This document shows positions 23,562 to 33,668 of a stretch of 64,000 nucleotides of DNA, piece after piece. The notes under the pieces were generated by a model. It saw only the letters and a program-made list of their open reading frames with translations, was not told where the DNA came from and ran no database searches. The position numbers were made by a program, and so were the translations under genes. The DNA comes from Actinomycetota bacterium. GTDB lineage: Bacteria > Actinomycetota > Actinomycetes > Nanopelagicales > Nanopelagicaceae. The stretch lies in NCBI GenBank assembly GCA_009701575.1, contig WLJX01000003.1, forward strand, positions 35,089-99,088. Reading direction: 5' to 3'. The stretch's first letter is position 1, and each line of letters starts with the position of its first letter.

Positions 23562-24841
23562 TGGCAGAACCACTTCTTGCGCCACTAGGCGGAGTTCCAG
23601 ATTTAATTGAAACTCCTGAAGCGCTTGCCGAAATGACTTCGCAACTCGCAAATGGCACAGGACCGATCGCAATTGATGCAGAACGCGCATCTGGTTATAA
23701 ATATTCAGCACGAGCATATTTGATTCAAATTAAACGTAATGGTGGTGGACTACATTTAATAGATCCGATTGCAGTTGGACAGACTCACTACTGGAAAGAA
23801 TTGAACGATGCCTTTGCAGATCAAGAATGGATTATTCACGCGTCTACCCAAGATTTAGCCTGTCTGCGTGAAGTGGGTATTAACCCGCAAATTATGTTTG
23901 ATACTGAATTAGCAGGGCGAATTGCTGGTTGCGAGCGCGTTGGTCTTGGGCCACTCACTGAACAACTTCTGGGAGTAACGCTGGCAAAAGAACATAGCGC
24001 TGTTGATTGGTCGATCCGACCTTTACGTCCAGAATGGCTTAACTATGCCGCCTTGGATGTTGAACTTTTGATTGAATTACGAAATGAAATTGAGAAACTT
24101 TTAATTGACGCAGGAAAATTGGATTGGGCTAAAGAAGATTTCGCTGCAATTCTTAAGGCACCCGCACCACAACCACGTAAAGATCCTTGGCGCCGAGCAT
24201 CTGGGATTCATAAAATTCGTGACTTAAATGCACTAGCGGTTATTAGAGCCTTGTGGCTCGCTCGAAATGAATTCGGTAAAGAGATTGACCTGGCGCCCGG
24301 GCGGGTATTCAATGATGAAACCCTCCTCTTGATCGCGACTAAACCTCCTAAGGGATTTGGCGACTTCAAAAAAGCGCTTCTGCGGAGGACTCGATTAACA
24401 GATATGCCATTTGAAGAATGGTTTAAATTATTTGAAGAGGCTCAAAACCTTGAAGGCGAAGACTTACCTAAATTGCGTCTACCTTCAGAAGGTCTGCCAC
24501 CTGCGAAGATGTGGCAGAGTCGAAATCCTGTTGGCTATGCCCGCCTTACACATGCGAAGGCTGCAATAATTGAGTGTGCTGCTGTGAACGTTATGCCTCC
24601 CGAGAATTTAATATCCCCAGAAGCGGTCCGAAGGGTTTGTTGGCCAACTCCCCCAGAAAGTGATGCGGATCGCCGCGCATTTGTTACTAACGAGCTGGCT
24701 GAGTTTGGGGCTAGGCAATGGCAGATTGAACTGGTTTTAGGCCCGTTACTGGCTATTTTGAGCGAGAGAGAGCCACTTATTGTCGAGGTTACAGAGAGTG
24801 AAAACGAAGAGCCTGAAACGCCCGCCTCCGAAAGTGGCTAA
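23561..24841 (+). CDS. rnd: RNase D-like 3'-5' exoribonuclease
   Basis: The 426-residue protein has a DEDDy exonuclease domain: Asp39 and Glu41 in IAIDAERASGYKYS, Asp98 in HASTQDLACLRE, and Tyr162/Asp166 in NYAALDVELL. It is followed by an HRDC domain at about 205-290 (LNALAVIRALWLARNEFGKEID). It trims 3' ends of tRNA precursors and other stable RNAs in the cytoplasm. The C-terminus is acidic (ENEEPETPASESG). It is coupled to DUF3000. An 11-bp inverted repeat follows its stop codon. Confidence 0.9.
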   Translation: MAEPLLAPLGGVPDLIETPEALAEMTSQLANGTGPIAIDAERASGYKYSARAYLIQIKRNGGGLHLIDPIAVGQTHYWKELNDAFADQEWIIHASTQDLACLREVGINPQIMFDTELAGRIAGCERVGLGPLTEQLLGVTLAKEHSAVDWSIRPLRPEWLNYAALDVELLIELRNEIEKLLIDAGKLDWAKEDFAAILKAPAPQPRKDPWRRASGIHKIRDLNALAVIRALWLARNEFGKEIDLAPGRVFNDETLLLIATKPPKGFGDFKKALLRRTRLTDMPFEEWFKLFEEAQNLEGEDLPKLRLPSEGLPPAKMWQSRNPVGYARLTHAKAAIIECAAVNVMPPENLISPEAVRRVCWPTPPESDADRRAFVTNELAEFGARQWQIELVLGPLLAILSEREPLIVEVTESENEEPETPASESG

Positions 24842-24867
24842 TTACGCAACATTCCAGTTGCGTAATT
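24840..24867. promoter_or_regulatory. perfect 11-bp inverted repeat before the FTR1 gene (operator or hairpin)
   Basis: AATTACGCAAC (24840-24850) pairs perfectly with GTTGCGTAATT (24857-24867) around ATTCCA. It overlaps the RNase D stop codon and ends 13 bp before the TAGCCT -10 element of the FTR1 gene, covering where a -35 would lie. No T-run follows, so an operator is more likely than an intrinsic terminator. It does not resemble a DtxR/IdeR or Fur box. Confidence 0.6.
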
Positions 24868-24880
24868 CGATCTAACAATC

Positions 24881-24886
24881 TAGCCT
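24881..24886 (+). promoter_or_regulatory. -10 hexamer TAGCCT, leaderless promoter of the FTR1 gene
   Basis: TAGCCT ends 7 nt before ATG 24894. Confidence 0.5.
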
Positions 24887-24893
24887 CTTCCAT

Positions 24894-25700
24894 ATGTACA
24901 GCACATTCTTAATTGCCCTGCGCGAGGGCCTTGAAGCCGCTCTAATAATTGGGATTCTTGTCGCATATTTAGTGCGATCGAATCAGAGGAAAGCGCTACC
25001 GGCACTTTGGGCCGGCGTTTCAATAGCTATTGTTGCAAGCCTAACCTTTGGCGCATTTTTATCTTTCACTTCAACCAATCTCTCTGATTCGGGCGAGAAG
25101 TTATTTGCTGGAACTACATCTCTTGTAGCGGTAATTCTTGTTACATACATGGTTTTTTGGATGAAGCGAATTGCTCGCGGACTTAAGAACGAATTACAAA
25201 GCAAGTTGGATTACGCGATGCCCCTTGGCAAAATCGCCTTGATTTCGGCCTCATTTTTTGCAGTTGCTCGCGAAGGTTTAGAAACAGCGCTCTTTATCTT
25301 CTCCAACTTTAAAACAATCTCTACAGATTCATCACCTGTCGTTGGATTAGTTCTTGGATTAGCTGCGGCGGTAGGCCTTGGCGTAGCAATCTATAAGCAG
25401 AGTGTGAAGATTAATCTAAGTAAATTTTTCACAATTACCGGAATTGCGCTGATTATTATTGCTGGCGGTGTCCTGTCATATGCCGTTCATGAATTTCAAG
25501 AGTTTGGCGCATTACCTGGTGAAGATTCATATGTTTGGAATTGGGTTAATGCCGATCCAACAATCACAACTCTACTTTCGGGAACTATCGGGATTAGCAC
25601 CAAAATCTCTTGGTTACAGCTGATCGTTTGGGCAATCTACTTAACAGTCACCTTGCGCGCCTATTTAGCTCCGAAGAAAGTTCTAGTCTCTAACGCTTAG
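24894..25700 (+). CDS. FTR1/EfeU-family iron permease
   Basis: The 268-residue membrane protein has about seven helices and two REGLE iron-relay motifs: Arg10-Glu14 in ALREGLEAALIIG and Arg126-Glu130 in AVAREGLETALFIF. This is the pattern of the FTR1/EfeU permease superfamily, which moves iron across the cytoplasmic membrane. The usual partners EfeO and EfeB are not adjacent, so it may work with unlinked proteins or alone. The gene is monocistronic, with a leaderless start and a perfect palindrome overlapping its promoter. That palindrome is a candidate site for metal-dependent control. Confidence 0.9.
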   Translation: MYSTFLIALREGLEAALIIGILVAYLVRSNQRKALPALWAGVSIAIVASLTFGAFLSFTSTNLSDSGEKLFAGTTSLVAVILVTYMVFWMKRIARGLKNELQSKLDYAMPLGKIALISASFFAVAREGLETALFIFSNFKTISTDSSPVVGLVLGLAAAVGLGVAIYKQSVKINLSKFFTITGIALIIIAGGVLSYAVHEFQEFGALPGEDSYVWNWVNADPTITTLLSGTIGISTKISWLQLIVWAIYLTVTLRAYLAPKKVLVSNA

Positions 25701-25724
25701 TTTGTAAGGCTTCTTCCAATTTTT

Positions 25725-25769
25725 CCTACTGACGGGTAACATTACGGGAACATAAACCGTCTCAGTAGG
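25725..25769 (+). promoter_or_regulatory. inverted repeat that could mask the fadA ribosome binding site
   Basis: CCTACTGA (25725-25732) pairs with TCAGTAGG (25762-25769), extended by CGG/CCG. The right arm contains most of the Shine-Dalgarno AGTAGGAG used by ATG 25778. The loop holds near-repeats ACGGGTAAC and ACGGGAAC. It could be an RNA hairpin or a DNA operator for a fatty-acid regulator; which one depends on where transcription starts. Confidence 0.5.
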
Positions 25770-25777
25770 AGCCATTC

Positions 25778-26971
25778 ATGAGTGAGCGCGTAGTTCTAGT
25801 TGATGCCGTCCGATCCCCTTTTGGCAAAGCTGGCAGTTTGTACTCTGAAACTAGAGCCGATGACATCATGGTCCGAATCCTGCGCGGTCTTTTAGAACGA
25901 AATCCAAAAGTTTCACCAGCTTTAATTGATGATGTTGCAATTGCAGCCGCTACTCAAACTGGTGACCAAGGAATGAATATCGGCCGAAGCGTTTCACTGC
26001 TCGCGGGAATTCCAAATAGCGTTCCAGGTTATTCAATTGACCGTTGGTGTGCAGGTGCTTTAACTGCAGTAACAACAGTTTCTGGAGCGATCGCAATGGG
26101 ACAATATGACTTTGCAATTGCTGGTGGCGTTGAACATATGGGACACCATCCAATGGGTGACGGCATGGATCCAAATCCTCGTTACTTAGCCGAAAAGTTA
26201 GTTGATACCGATGCGCTCCAAATGGGTATGACTGCTGAAAGATTGCATGACAAATTTCCACATCTAACTAAGGCTCGTGCAGATGCATATGCAGTTGCAT
26301 CACAGAACAAGACGGCTGCTGCTTATTCGTCTGGAAAAATTCAAAGAGATTTAATTCCAGTAGCAGTTCGATCTGTAGAACTCGGATGGGGTGTTGCAAC
26401 AGTTGATGAACCACCACGTCCTGGAACAACTGTTGAAGCGCTAGGCGCGCTAAAGACACCATTTCGTCCAATGGGAAATGTAACTGCTGGAAATGCTGCC
26501 GGTCTAAATGACGGCGCAACCGCAGCAATTCTTGCTAGTGAATCGAAAGCAAAGGAACTTGGCCTAACTATTAAAGCTAAGTTAGTTTCATTTGCATTCG
26601 CCGGTGTTGAACCAGAAATTATGGGTTACGGCCCAGTCCCCAGCACAATCAAGGCGCTAGCGAAAGCCGGTTTAAGCATTGAAGATATTGGCCTCTTTGA
26701 AATCAATGAGGCTTTTGCTATCCAAGTGCTGTCGTTCTTAGATCACTTTGGAATTGCTGACGATGACCCCAGAGTAAATCTTTATGGTGGTGCTATCGCA
26801 GTCGGGCACCCATTGGCCTCATCAGGTGTTCGCTTGATGATTAATTTAGCGCGTGGTTTTGAAGAACATCCAGAAGTTAAATATGGCGTAACCACAATGT
26901 GTATCGGACTTGGTATGGGTGGAACGGTAATTTGGGAGAACCCACATTTTTCTGGAAAGGCTGGCAAGTAA
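25778..26971 (+). CDS. fadA: acetyl-CoA acyltransferase (thiolase)
   Basis: The 397-residue thiolase cleaves 3-ketoacyl-CoA in the last step of fatty acid beta-oxidation. The nucleophile Cys91 is in SIDRWCAGALTAV, and the C-terminal catalytic blocks NEAFAIQV, GGAIAVGHPLASSGVR and CIGLGMGG are intact. ATG 25778 follows an excellent TAGGAG. Its stop overlaps the start of fadB by one base (TAATG), so the two subunits of the beta-oxidation complex are coupled. Unlike most genes here it uses a Shine-Dalgarno leader. Confidence 0.93.
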   Translation: MSERVVLVDAVRSPFGKAGSLYSETRADDIMVRILRGLLERNPKVSPALIDDVAIAAATQTGDQGMNIGRSVSLLAGIPNSVPGYSIDRWCAGALTAVTTVSGAIAMGQYDFAIAGGVEHMGHHPMGDGMDPNPRYLAEKLVDTDALQMGMTAERLHDKFPHLTKARADAYAVASQNKTAAAYSSGKIQRDLIPVAVRSVELGWGVATVDEPPRPGTTVEALGALKTPFRPMGNVTAGNAAGLNDGATAAILASESKAKELGLTIKAKLVSFAFAGVEPEIMGYGPVPSTIKALAKAGLSIEDIGLFEINEAFAIQVLSFLDHFGIADDDPRVNLYGGAIAVGHPLASSGVRLMINLARGFEEHPEVKYGVTTMCIGLGMGGTVIWENPHFSGKAGK

Positions 26972-29079
26972 TGAGCGAAATAAAGTTGCCAGAAGGCGCA
27001 CCAGAAGAAGTAATAACTGCTGCTCATGTTCGAGAGATTGATTTAGCGTTATTTGGTCACAACGGAACCCTTTCGTTGATTACATTGGATAACGGTATGG
27101 ACCACAATCGTCCTAATACTTTTGGTCCGCAATCACTTGCCTCTTTGAGCGAAGCAATCAAAGTTGCCGAGGCCAGTTCATCAATCGCAATTGCAATTAC
27201 TGGTAAGCCCTTTATTTTTGCTGCTGGCGCTGATCTTTCGGCTCTGTCATTTTTATATGATCGCGAACAAGCCCTAGCGATTGGAAAACTTGGTCACGAT
27301 GTTTTCCGTAAGCTTGGCGAAAGTTCCAAGCCAACCTTCGCGTTTGTAAATGGCCTAGCGTTAGGTGGTGGGCTCGAGGTCGCCTTACATTGCAGATATC
27401 GAACTGTTGCAACCACTGCATTTACTGCGCTCCCTGAAGTATTTCTTGGCTTAGTTCCTGGCTGGGGCGGCGCAACCATATTGCCTAAATTAATTGGGCC
27501 TAAGAACGCAGTTCAAGTAATCATTTTAAACGCGCTAAATAACAACACAATGATGAAGTCGAAAGAAGCCCTAGCCCTTGGTGTTGTTGATGCAGTTTTT
27601 GAACCAGCGGATTTCATCGAAAACTCAATTAAATTTGCGGCATCGATACTAAATGGTTCTACAAAAATTGAACGAAGTGATTTTACAAAAAATGAAAGCG
27701 AATGGTCCGAGGCTATTAATTCTGGCAAAGCAGCAGTAGCTAAGAAATTTGGCGGCGCAGAAATTCCACAAGCGATAAAGGCCCTGGATTTAATTGCAGC
27801 TGCCAGAACAAATTCGTTAGGTGCTGGCTTTGATGCCGAAGATCAAGAGCTCGCAAATCTCACAATGAGCGATCCGCTCCGCGCCTCCTTATACGCATTT
27901 AATTTAATTCAAAAGAAGCGTAAGAAAGTCGAAGGCGCTCCGAAACCAGCTCTGGCTCGTAAGATAAACAAAGTAGGCGTTGTTGGAGCCGGCCTAATGG
28001 CATCCCAACTTGCTCTAATTATTCTGCGGAATTTAAAGGTTCCAGTTGTAATCACTGATCTTGATCAAGAACGTATCGATAAAGGCCTTGCATATATCCG
28101 CGGTGAACTAACAAAGCTTGTCGAGAAGAAGCGCATGAGCCCAGAAAGCGCTGCGCGACTCTCTTCACTAGTTTCTGGCTCAACAGATAAAGCAATTTTC
28201 GCTGACGCCTCATTCGTAATCGAAGCGATATTTGAAGAGCTCGAACTAAAGCAGAAGCTATTCAAGGATCTTGAAAAGATTGTTTCTATCGAGTGCATCT
28301 TGGCAACAAATACCTCTTCGCTATCCGTAACTAAAATGTCCGACGGGCTTGCAAATCCAGAACGAGTTATTGGTTTCCACTTCTTCAACCCAGTTGCAAT
28401 TATGCCGTTGCTCGAAATAGCAAGAACGCCGGCAACAGATGATGCAACAACAGCGACTGCAGTTGCAATCGGAAAAGAACTTAAGAAGACCATGGTTATC
28501 GTCAAAGACTCCCCAGCATTCGTTGTTAATCGTTTGCTAACAAGATTTATGGGCGAGATAACTGATGCGATTGATGAAGGTACTCCTCCGGATGTTGCAG
28601 ACTCAGCAATGAAGCCGCTCGGACTTCCAATGACCTCTCTCGAACTTCTTGGATTAGTGGGACCTGGAGTCGCACTACATGTTGCAGAAACGCTTCATAA
28701 GAACCTCGGCGATCGCTATCGAATCTCACCAACAATGCAGGCTTTCGTTAAGGAAGGAGTTAAGTCTTTCTACATCAAAGATGAGAAAGGTGGATTGAAT
28801 CCAAATCCAGCTGCACTTGCACTAATTAAAGCCGGCAACAAAGCTTCGACTGCTGAAGAGGTTAGAGTTCGAGCGCTAAAAGCTTTAGCAAGTGAAGCGC
28901 GCATGATGCTAGATGAAGGCGTTGTTTCGACCGCCGCCGAAATAGATATTTGTATGCTGCTTGGTTGTGGCTGGCCACTTCATCTTGGTGGAGTTCTGCC
29001 TTACCTAGATCGAACTGGAATAAGCGAAGAAGTTAACGGTCAGCGCTTTCATCCGGCTGGTGTTGCTTCGCTTTCGTAA
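26971..29079 (+). CDS. fadB: 3-hydroxyacyl-CoA dehydrogenase / enoyl-CoA hydratase multifunctional protein
   Basis: The 702-residue protein joins an N-terminal crotonase domain with a C-terminal dehydrogenase. The crotonase domain has [30 protein letters not shown] and [10 protein letters not shown]. The dehydrogenase has the NAD-binding [15 protein letters not shown], the [16 protein letters not shown] catalytic His region and [11 protein letters not shown]. It carries out hydration and oxidation in beta-oxidation together with the coupled thiolase. The ORF track begins at 26899, inside fadA, but ATG 26971, overlapping the fadA stop, is the true start. Its last 47 bp overlap the convergent dxs gene. 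Confidence 0.93.
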   Translation: MSEIKLPEGAPEEVITAAHVREIDLALFGHNGTLSLITLDNGMDHNRPNTFGPQSLASLSEAIKVAEASSSIAIAITGKPFIFAAGADLSALSFLYDREQALAIGKLGHDVFRKLGESSKPTFAFVNGLALGGGLEVALHCRYRTVATTAFTALPEVFLGLVPGWGGATILPKLIGPKNAVQVIILNALNNNTMMKSKEALALGVVDAVFEPADFIENSIKFAASILNGSTKIERSDFTKNESEWSEAINSGKAAVAKKFGGAEIPQAIKALDLIAAARTNSLGAGFDAEDQELANLTMSDPLRASLYAFNLIQKKRKKVEGAPKPALARKINKVGVVGAGLMASQLALIILRNLKVPVVITDLDQERIDKGLAYIRGELTKLVEKKRMSPESAARLSSLVSGSTDKAIFADASFVIEAIFEELELKQKLFKDLEKIVSIECILATNTSSLSVTKMSDGLANPERVIGFHFFNPVAIMPLLEIARTPATDDATTATAVAIGKELKKTMVIVKDSPAFVVNRLLTRFMGEITDAIDEGTPPDVADSAMKPLGLPMTSLELLGLVGPGVALHVAETLHKNLGDRYRISPTMQAFVKEGVKSFYIKDEKGGLNPNPAALALIKAGNKASTAEEVRVRALKALASEARMMLDEGVVSTAAEIDICMLLGCGWPLHLGGVLPYLDRTGISEEVNGQRFHPAGVASLS

Positions 29080-30973
29080 TTTCATTTACTAAATTATCTT
29101 TAAGCGAACTGCTCCACGATACTAATTGATGGGCAATATTCTGCGCCGTCATTCCCAGATCTGCCAAGATTTCGCCGCGCTTTGAATGCTCGATAAATTC
29201 AAGTGGCACACCTATCGAATGAATCGGAACTTCTAAATCAGCATCTCTAAACATCTCTGAAATCGTGCTTGCGATTCCACCATGTCGAATTCCATCTTCA
29301 ACTATGACAACAGATTTATATCGTCGCGCCATTGTCAGCAAGCTCTTAGGAAGCGGCTTAACCCAGCGTGGATCAACGACGGTTACGCCTACGCCTTCGC
29401 GATAGGCCTGTGAAGCAGCTTCAACACAAATCTTTGCCATTGCGCCAATACTTATCAATAAAACATCTGCACTCTCGCCGCGATAAAGAACATCTATTCC
29501 ATCTCGTCGCTCAAAGGCTGGGATATCAGCGCCTACCGCGCCCTTTGGAAATCGAAGCAATGAAGGTGCATCGGAAATATCGAGTGCTTCACGAAGTGTC
29601 TCTTTAAGTGTTGCTGCATCGCGTGGTGCGGCAACATGAAGGGTTGGCACTATTCCAGTCAGCGCTAAATCCCAAATTCCATGATGTGAAGGTCCATCAT
29701 CACCGGTAACTCCTGCGCGGTCCAAAACAAAAGTTACACCAGCCTTGTGCAGGGCAACATCCAATAACAATTGATCGAATGCGCGATTTAGAAAAGTTGA
29801 ATAGATTGCAACGACAGGGTGCAGTCCAGTAAAAGCTAAGCCAGCGGCGCTAGTAGTTGCATGTTGCTCTGCAATACCAACATCAAACGCGCGATCTGGA
29901 AATTTTTCAGCAAATTTATCAAGCCCTGTAGGCCCAAGCATCGCTGCTGTTATCGCTACTAAATCTTTTCGCTTCGCCCCAAGTTCGCAAATTTCATCAG
30001 AGAAAACACTTGTCCAGTTTGGTTCTGACTTTGAAACTGGTACACCTGTCTCTGGATCGACAATTCCTACCGCGTGAAATTTTTCCGCAGAGTCATTAAC
30101 CGCTGGTGCATGTCCTCGGCCCTTCTCAGTAATCAAGTGAACCAAAACCGGTGCACCAAAATTCTTTGCATGTTCGAGCGCAGTTTCAACCGCTTCAATA
30201 TTGTGTCCATCAATTGGACCTAGGTATTTAAGCCCAAGGTCTTCGAACATTCCTTGTGGCGCAACAATATCTTTAAGGCCTTTTTTAACGCCGTGCAGAG
30301 TTTCATAAATAGGGCCACCAACAACAGGTGTCTTTTCGAGAACTCCCTTGCCCCAATCCAAGAATTTTTCATAACCACTAGTTGTCCGAAGGGTCGATAG
30401 ATAAGTTGCTAGTCCACCAATAGTCGGTGAATATGAACGTTCATTATCATTTACAACAATTACCAGTCTTAGCTCTTCGCTCGATGCAATGTTATTTAGC
30501 GCTTCCCATGACATGCCGCCAGTTAGCGCGCCATCTCCAACAACACAAACAACGGTCTTATCTAGATCGCCTTTAATTAGATTTCCGCGCGCAACACCAT
30601 CGGACCAAGAAAGGGCGGTGGATGCATGTGAATTCTCAACGACATCGTGTTCACTCTCCAAGCGATTTGGATATCCAGAGATTCCCCCACGTTGGCGCAA
30701 TTTATCAAAGCCAGATACTCGACCAGTTAATAATTTATGAACATAACTTTGATGCCCAGTATCAAAAATAATTGTGTCTTTCGGAGATTCAAATGTTCTG
30801 TGAATCGCAATCGTTAACTCAACTACGCCAAGATTTGGCCCTAGATGTCCACCACTTTTAGAGACTTTTTCAATTAGAAAGTCGCGAATCTCTGTAGATA
30901 ATTCACTTAACTCAGAGTACGAAAGCTTCGCCAAATCTGCAGGCGACTGAATGCATTCAAGGTGCTTCAACAT
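29033..30973 (-). CDS. dxs: 1-deoxy-D-xylulose-5-phosphate synthase
   Basis: The 646-residue thiamine-diphosphate enzyme condenses pyruvate and glyceraldehyde 3-phosphate to start the MEP isoprenoid pathway. Visible motifs are [12 protein letters not shown], the ThDP-binding [16 protein letters not shown] with VNDN, and the transketolase-like [17 protein letters not shown] and [17 protein letters not shown]. The message appears leaderless, with TAGACT 6 nt before ATG 30973. The C-terminal 15 codons overlap fadB on the opposite strand. In Mycobacterium dxs1 lies beside RNase D and DUF3000; here the beta-oxidation pair and FTR1 are inserted between them. Confidence 0.96.
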   Translation of the reverse strand: MLKHLECIQSPADLAKLSYSELSELSTEIRDFLIEKVSKSGGHLGPNLGVVELTIAIHRTFESPKDTIIFDTGHQSYVHKLLTGRVSGFDKLRQRGGISGYPNRLESEHDVVENSHASTALSWSDGVARGNLIKGDLDKTVVCVVGDGALTGGMSWEALNNIASSEELRLVIVVNDNERSYSPTIGGLATYLSTLRTTSGYEKFLDWGKGVLEKTPVVGGPIYETLHGVKKGLKDIVAPQGMFEDLGLKYLGPIDGHNIEAVETALEHAKNFGAPVLVHLITEKGRGHAPAVNDSAEKFHAVGIVDPETGVPVSKSEPNWTSVFSDEICELGAKRKDLVAITAAMLGPTGLDKFAEKFPDRAFDVGIAEQHATTSAAGLAFTGLHPVVAIYSTFLNRAFDQLLLDVALHKAGVTFVLDRAGVTGDDGPSHHGIWDLALTGIVPTLHVAAPRDAATLKETLREALDISDAPSLLRFPKGAVGADIPAFERRDGIDVLYRGESADVLLISIGAMAKICVEAASQAYREGVGVTVVDPRWVKPLPKSLLTMARRYKSVVIVEDGIRHGGIASTISEMFRDADLEVPIHSIGVPLEFIEHSKRGEILADLGMTAQNIAHQLVSWSSSLKDNLVNEITKAKQHQPDESADR

Positions 30974-30979
30974 CGTCGT

Positions 30980-30985
30980 AGTCTA
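30980..30985 (-). promoter_or_regulatory. -10 hexamer TAGACT, leaderless promoter of dxs
   Basis: TAGACT ends 6 nt before ATG 30973, inside the 28-bp gap after acnA. Confidence 0.5.
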
Positions 30986-31001
30986 GAGCAAGCCCTATTT
31001 T

Positions 31002-33656
31002 TTAGAGTAGTGAACGCAGCACATATTGCATGATGCCTCCATGGCGGAAGTAATCGGCTTCTCCTGGGGTATCAATTCGAACTACCGCCTCGAAAATCTT
31101 CTCGCCCGCAATCACCTTAAGAACCTTCGGAACTCCCCCGCTGTTTAGCGCTTCAATTCCAACGACAGAGAATTCTTCACTGCCATTCAATCCAAGTGAC
31201 ACCGCATTTGTTCCCGCGGGGAATTGAAGTGGCAGTACTCCCATTCCAATTAGGTTAGATCTATGAATTCTTTCAAATGATTCTGCAATAACTACTTTAA
31301 CTCCGAGCAACGCGGTCCCTTTAGCGGCCCAGTCACGTGATGAGCCAGATCCATACTCTTTGCCAGCAAGAATAACTAACGGAATCTTTGCAGCTTGATA
31401 GGCCATTGATGCATCGTAAATAGTTGCTTGAGCACCACCATCTAAGAAATTCTTAGTGAAGCCACCTTCAACTCCATCAAGCAACAAATTCTTTAGGCGA
31501 ATATTTGCAAATGTTCCACGAATCATTACTTCGTGGTTACCACGGCGAGATCCATACGAGTTGAAATCTGCGCGATCAATTCCGTGCTCGGCCAAATATT
31601 TTCCAGCAGGCGAATCGGCTTTGATATTTCCGGCAGGTGAGATGTGATCTGTTGTAACTGAATCCCCGAGAATTGCCATCACGCGTGCCTTAGCAATGTC
31701 TTTAACTGGTTCTGGATTTCTCGGCATGCCCTCAAAGTAAGGAGGTTTGCGCACGTAAGTAGATTTAAGATCCCAGTCAAAAACTTTTCCAGTAGGCGTA
31801 TCAAGAGATTTCCAACGATGGTCACCTTCAAAGACGGTCGCATAATCTTTCATGAACATCTCTGATGAGATCGAAGAATCAACGACGCTCTGGATTTCTG
31901 CACTTGTTGGCCAAATATCTTTTAGGTACACCGCATTGCCTGCTAAATCATTTCCAATTGGATCGCTCTCAAAATCATGATCCATCGTTCCGGCTAACGC
32001 ATATGCAACAACCAACGGTGGTGAAGCCAAGTAATTCATCTTTACATCTGGGCTGATACGTCCTTCAAAGTTTCTATTTCCTGATAGAACAGCAGTTACA
32101 GCTAAATCGTTTTCGTTAATCGCCTTGCTTATCTCAACTGGAAGCGGTCCTGAGTTTCCGATACAAGTAACGCAGCCGTAGCCAACTAAGTTAAAGCCAA
32201 GCTGTTCCATATATGTAGTCAGGCCTGCGCGATCATAATAATCTGTCACAACTTTAGATCCTGGGGCCAGGGTAGTTTTAACCCAGGGCTTACTGCGTAA
32301 ACCCTTTTCAACCGCTTTCTTTGCAAGAAGCGCTGCGCCAATCATGACACTTGGGTTTGAAGTATTTGTGCAAGATGTAATTGATGCAATTACTACTGCG
32401 CCATTTGAAACTGAGGTAGCGCTGCCATTAAGCGAGATATCTACCGCTGATTTTGCAGTCTTATCGGTGAAGTAAGTAGGAACTATTTTTTCAAAAGCAG
32501 CTTTTGAATTGGATAGTTGAATTCGATCTTGTGGGCGTTTCGGTCCAGCGATTGAAGGAACAATTGTCGCTAAATCTAATTCCAGAGTTTCAGAGTAACG
32601 AGGAACTTCATTTGGGTTATGCCAAATTCCAACACGCTTTGCATACTCTTCAACTAACGCAAGTTGTTCCGCACTTCGGCCAGTGAGAGCCAAGTAGCGA
32701 ATAGTTTCCTCATCAATTGGGAAGATTGCGCAAGTCGAACCGTACTCCGGTGACATATTTCCGATTGTTGTCCGATTGGCCATCGGAAGCGCAGTTACTC
32801 CAGGGCCATAAAATTCTACAAACTTTCCAACGACGCCATGCTTGCGAAGTGCTTCGGTAATCGTAAGAACTAAATCAGTAGCGGTTGTACCCACTGGAAG
32901 TTTGCCATTTAATTTAAAGCCAACTACTCGTGGAATAAGCATTGAAACTGGTTGACCGAGAAGTGCTGCCTCGGCTTCAATCCCACCAACGCCCCAACCC
33001 AATACACCTAGGCCGTTAACCATGGTCGTGTGTGAATCAGTTCCTACTACGGTATCTGGATATGCACGGAGCACACCATTTACATTCCGCGTCATAATTA
33101 CTCGCGCCAAATATTCAATATTTACTTGATGAACAATTCCAGTTCCAGGTGGAACAACTTTGAACTCATCAAATGCGCTCTGTCCCCAGCGCAAAAATCT
33201 ATAACGCTCTTGATTGCGCTGATATTCAATATCGGTATTCTCTTCAAAAGATGTTGTGGTTCCAAATTTATCTGCAATAACAGAGTGATCAATTACTAGC
33301 TCTGCTGGAGCGAGTGGGTTCACCTTTGCGGGATCTCCACCTAAATCAACGATTGCTTCTCTCATTGTGGCCAAATCCACTATGCACGGAACTCCAGTGA
33401 AGTCCTGCATGATTACACGAGCTGGCGTGAATTGAATTTCAGTATCGGGTTCAGAATCTGGATTCCAATTAGCAAGAGCTTCTATCTGAGCAGAAGTTAT
33501 ATTTGCGCCATCTTCAGTGCGAAGCAAATTTTCAAGTAAAACTTTTAGACTGAATGGAAGAGTCTTTGCCGCTGGTAATTTAGTGATGTCGAAGATTTCG
33601 TATTTCTTACCCGATACTTCGATTTCAACCTTCGCGCCAAAAGAATTTTTACTCAT
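31002..33656 (-). CDS. acnA: aconitate hydratase A
   Basis: The 884-residue enzyme interconverts citrate and isocitrate in the TCA cycle using a 4Fe-4S cluster. Cluster cysteines lie in [18 protein letters not shown] and [13 protein letters not shown]. The C-terminal swivel domain carries [13 protein letters not shown] and the substrate-binding arginine region [19 protein letters not shown]. It is the long AcnA/IRP type. A TAAGAT element 6 nt before the ATG shares its TAA with the stop codon of the upstream methyltransferase gene. Confidence 0.96.
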   Translation of the reverse strand: MSKNSFGAKVEIEVSGKKYEIFDITKLPAAKTLPFSLKVLLENLLRTEDGANITSAQIEALANWNPDSEPDTEIQFTPARVIMQDFTGVPCIVDLATMREAIVDLGGDPAKVNPLAPAELVIDHSVIADKFGTTTSFEENTDIEYQRNQERYRFLRWGQSAFDEFKVVPPGTGIVHQVNIEYLARVIMTRNVNGVLRAYPDTVVGTDSHTTMVNGLGVLGWGVGGIEAEAALLGQPVSMLIPRVVGFKLNGKLPVGTTATDLVLTITEALRKHGVVGKFVEFYGPGVTALPMANRTTIGNMSPEYGSTCAIFPIDEETIRYLALTGRSAEQLALVEEYAKRVGIWHNPNEVPRYSETLELDLATIVPSIAGPKRPQDRIQLSNSKAAFEKIVPTYFTDKTAKSAVDISLNGSATSVSNGAVVIASITSCTNTSNPSVMIGAALLAKKAVEKGLRSKPWVKTTLAPGSKVVTDYYDRAGLTTYMEQLGFNLVGYGCVTCIGNSGPLPVEISKAINENDLAVTAVLSGNRNFEGRISPDVKMNYLASPPLVVAYALAGTMDHDFESDPIGNDLAGNAVYLKDIWPTSAEIQSVVDSSISSEMFMKDYATVFEGDHRWKSLDTPTGKVFDWDLKSTYVRKPPYFEGMPRNPEPVKDIAKARVMAILGDSVTTDHISPAGNIKADSPAGKYLAEHGIDRADFNSYGSRRGNHEVMIRGTFANIRLKNLLLDGVEGGFTKNFLDGGAQATIYDASMAYQAAKIPLVILAGKEYGSGSSRDWAAKGTALLGVKVVIAESFERIHRSNLIGMGVLPLQFPAGTNAVSLGLNGSEEFSVVGIEALNSGGVPKVLKVIAGEKIFEAVVRIDTPGEADYFRHGGIMQYVLRSLL

Positions 33657-33662
33657 GGCCGC

Positions 33663-33668
33663 ATCTTA
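33663..33668 (-). promoter_or_regulatory. -10 hexamer TAAGAT, leaderless promoter of acnA
   Basis: TAAGAT ends 6 nt before ATG 33656. Its first three bases are the stop codon of the preceding methyltransferase gene. Confidence 0.5.

Noticed and set aside
24840-24867. Rho-independent terminator after RNase D
   Set aside because: The stem is perfect but AT-rich and has no following T-run; an operator fits its position better.
26899-26970. 24-residue N-terminal extension of fadB in the ORF track
   Set aside because: It lies inside fadA in another frame; ATG 26971 overlapping the fadA stop is the standard coupled start.
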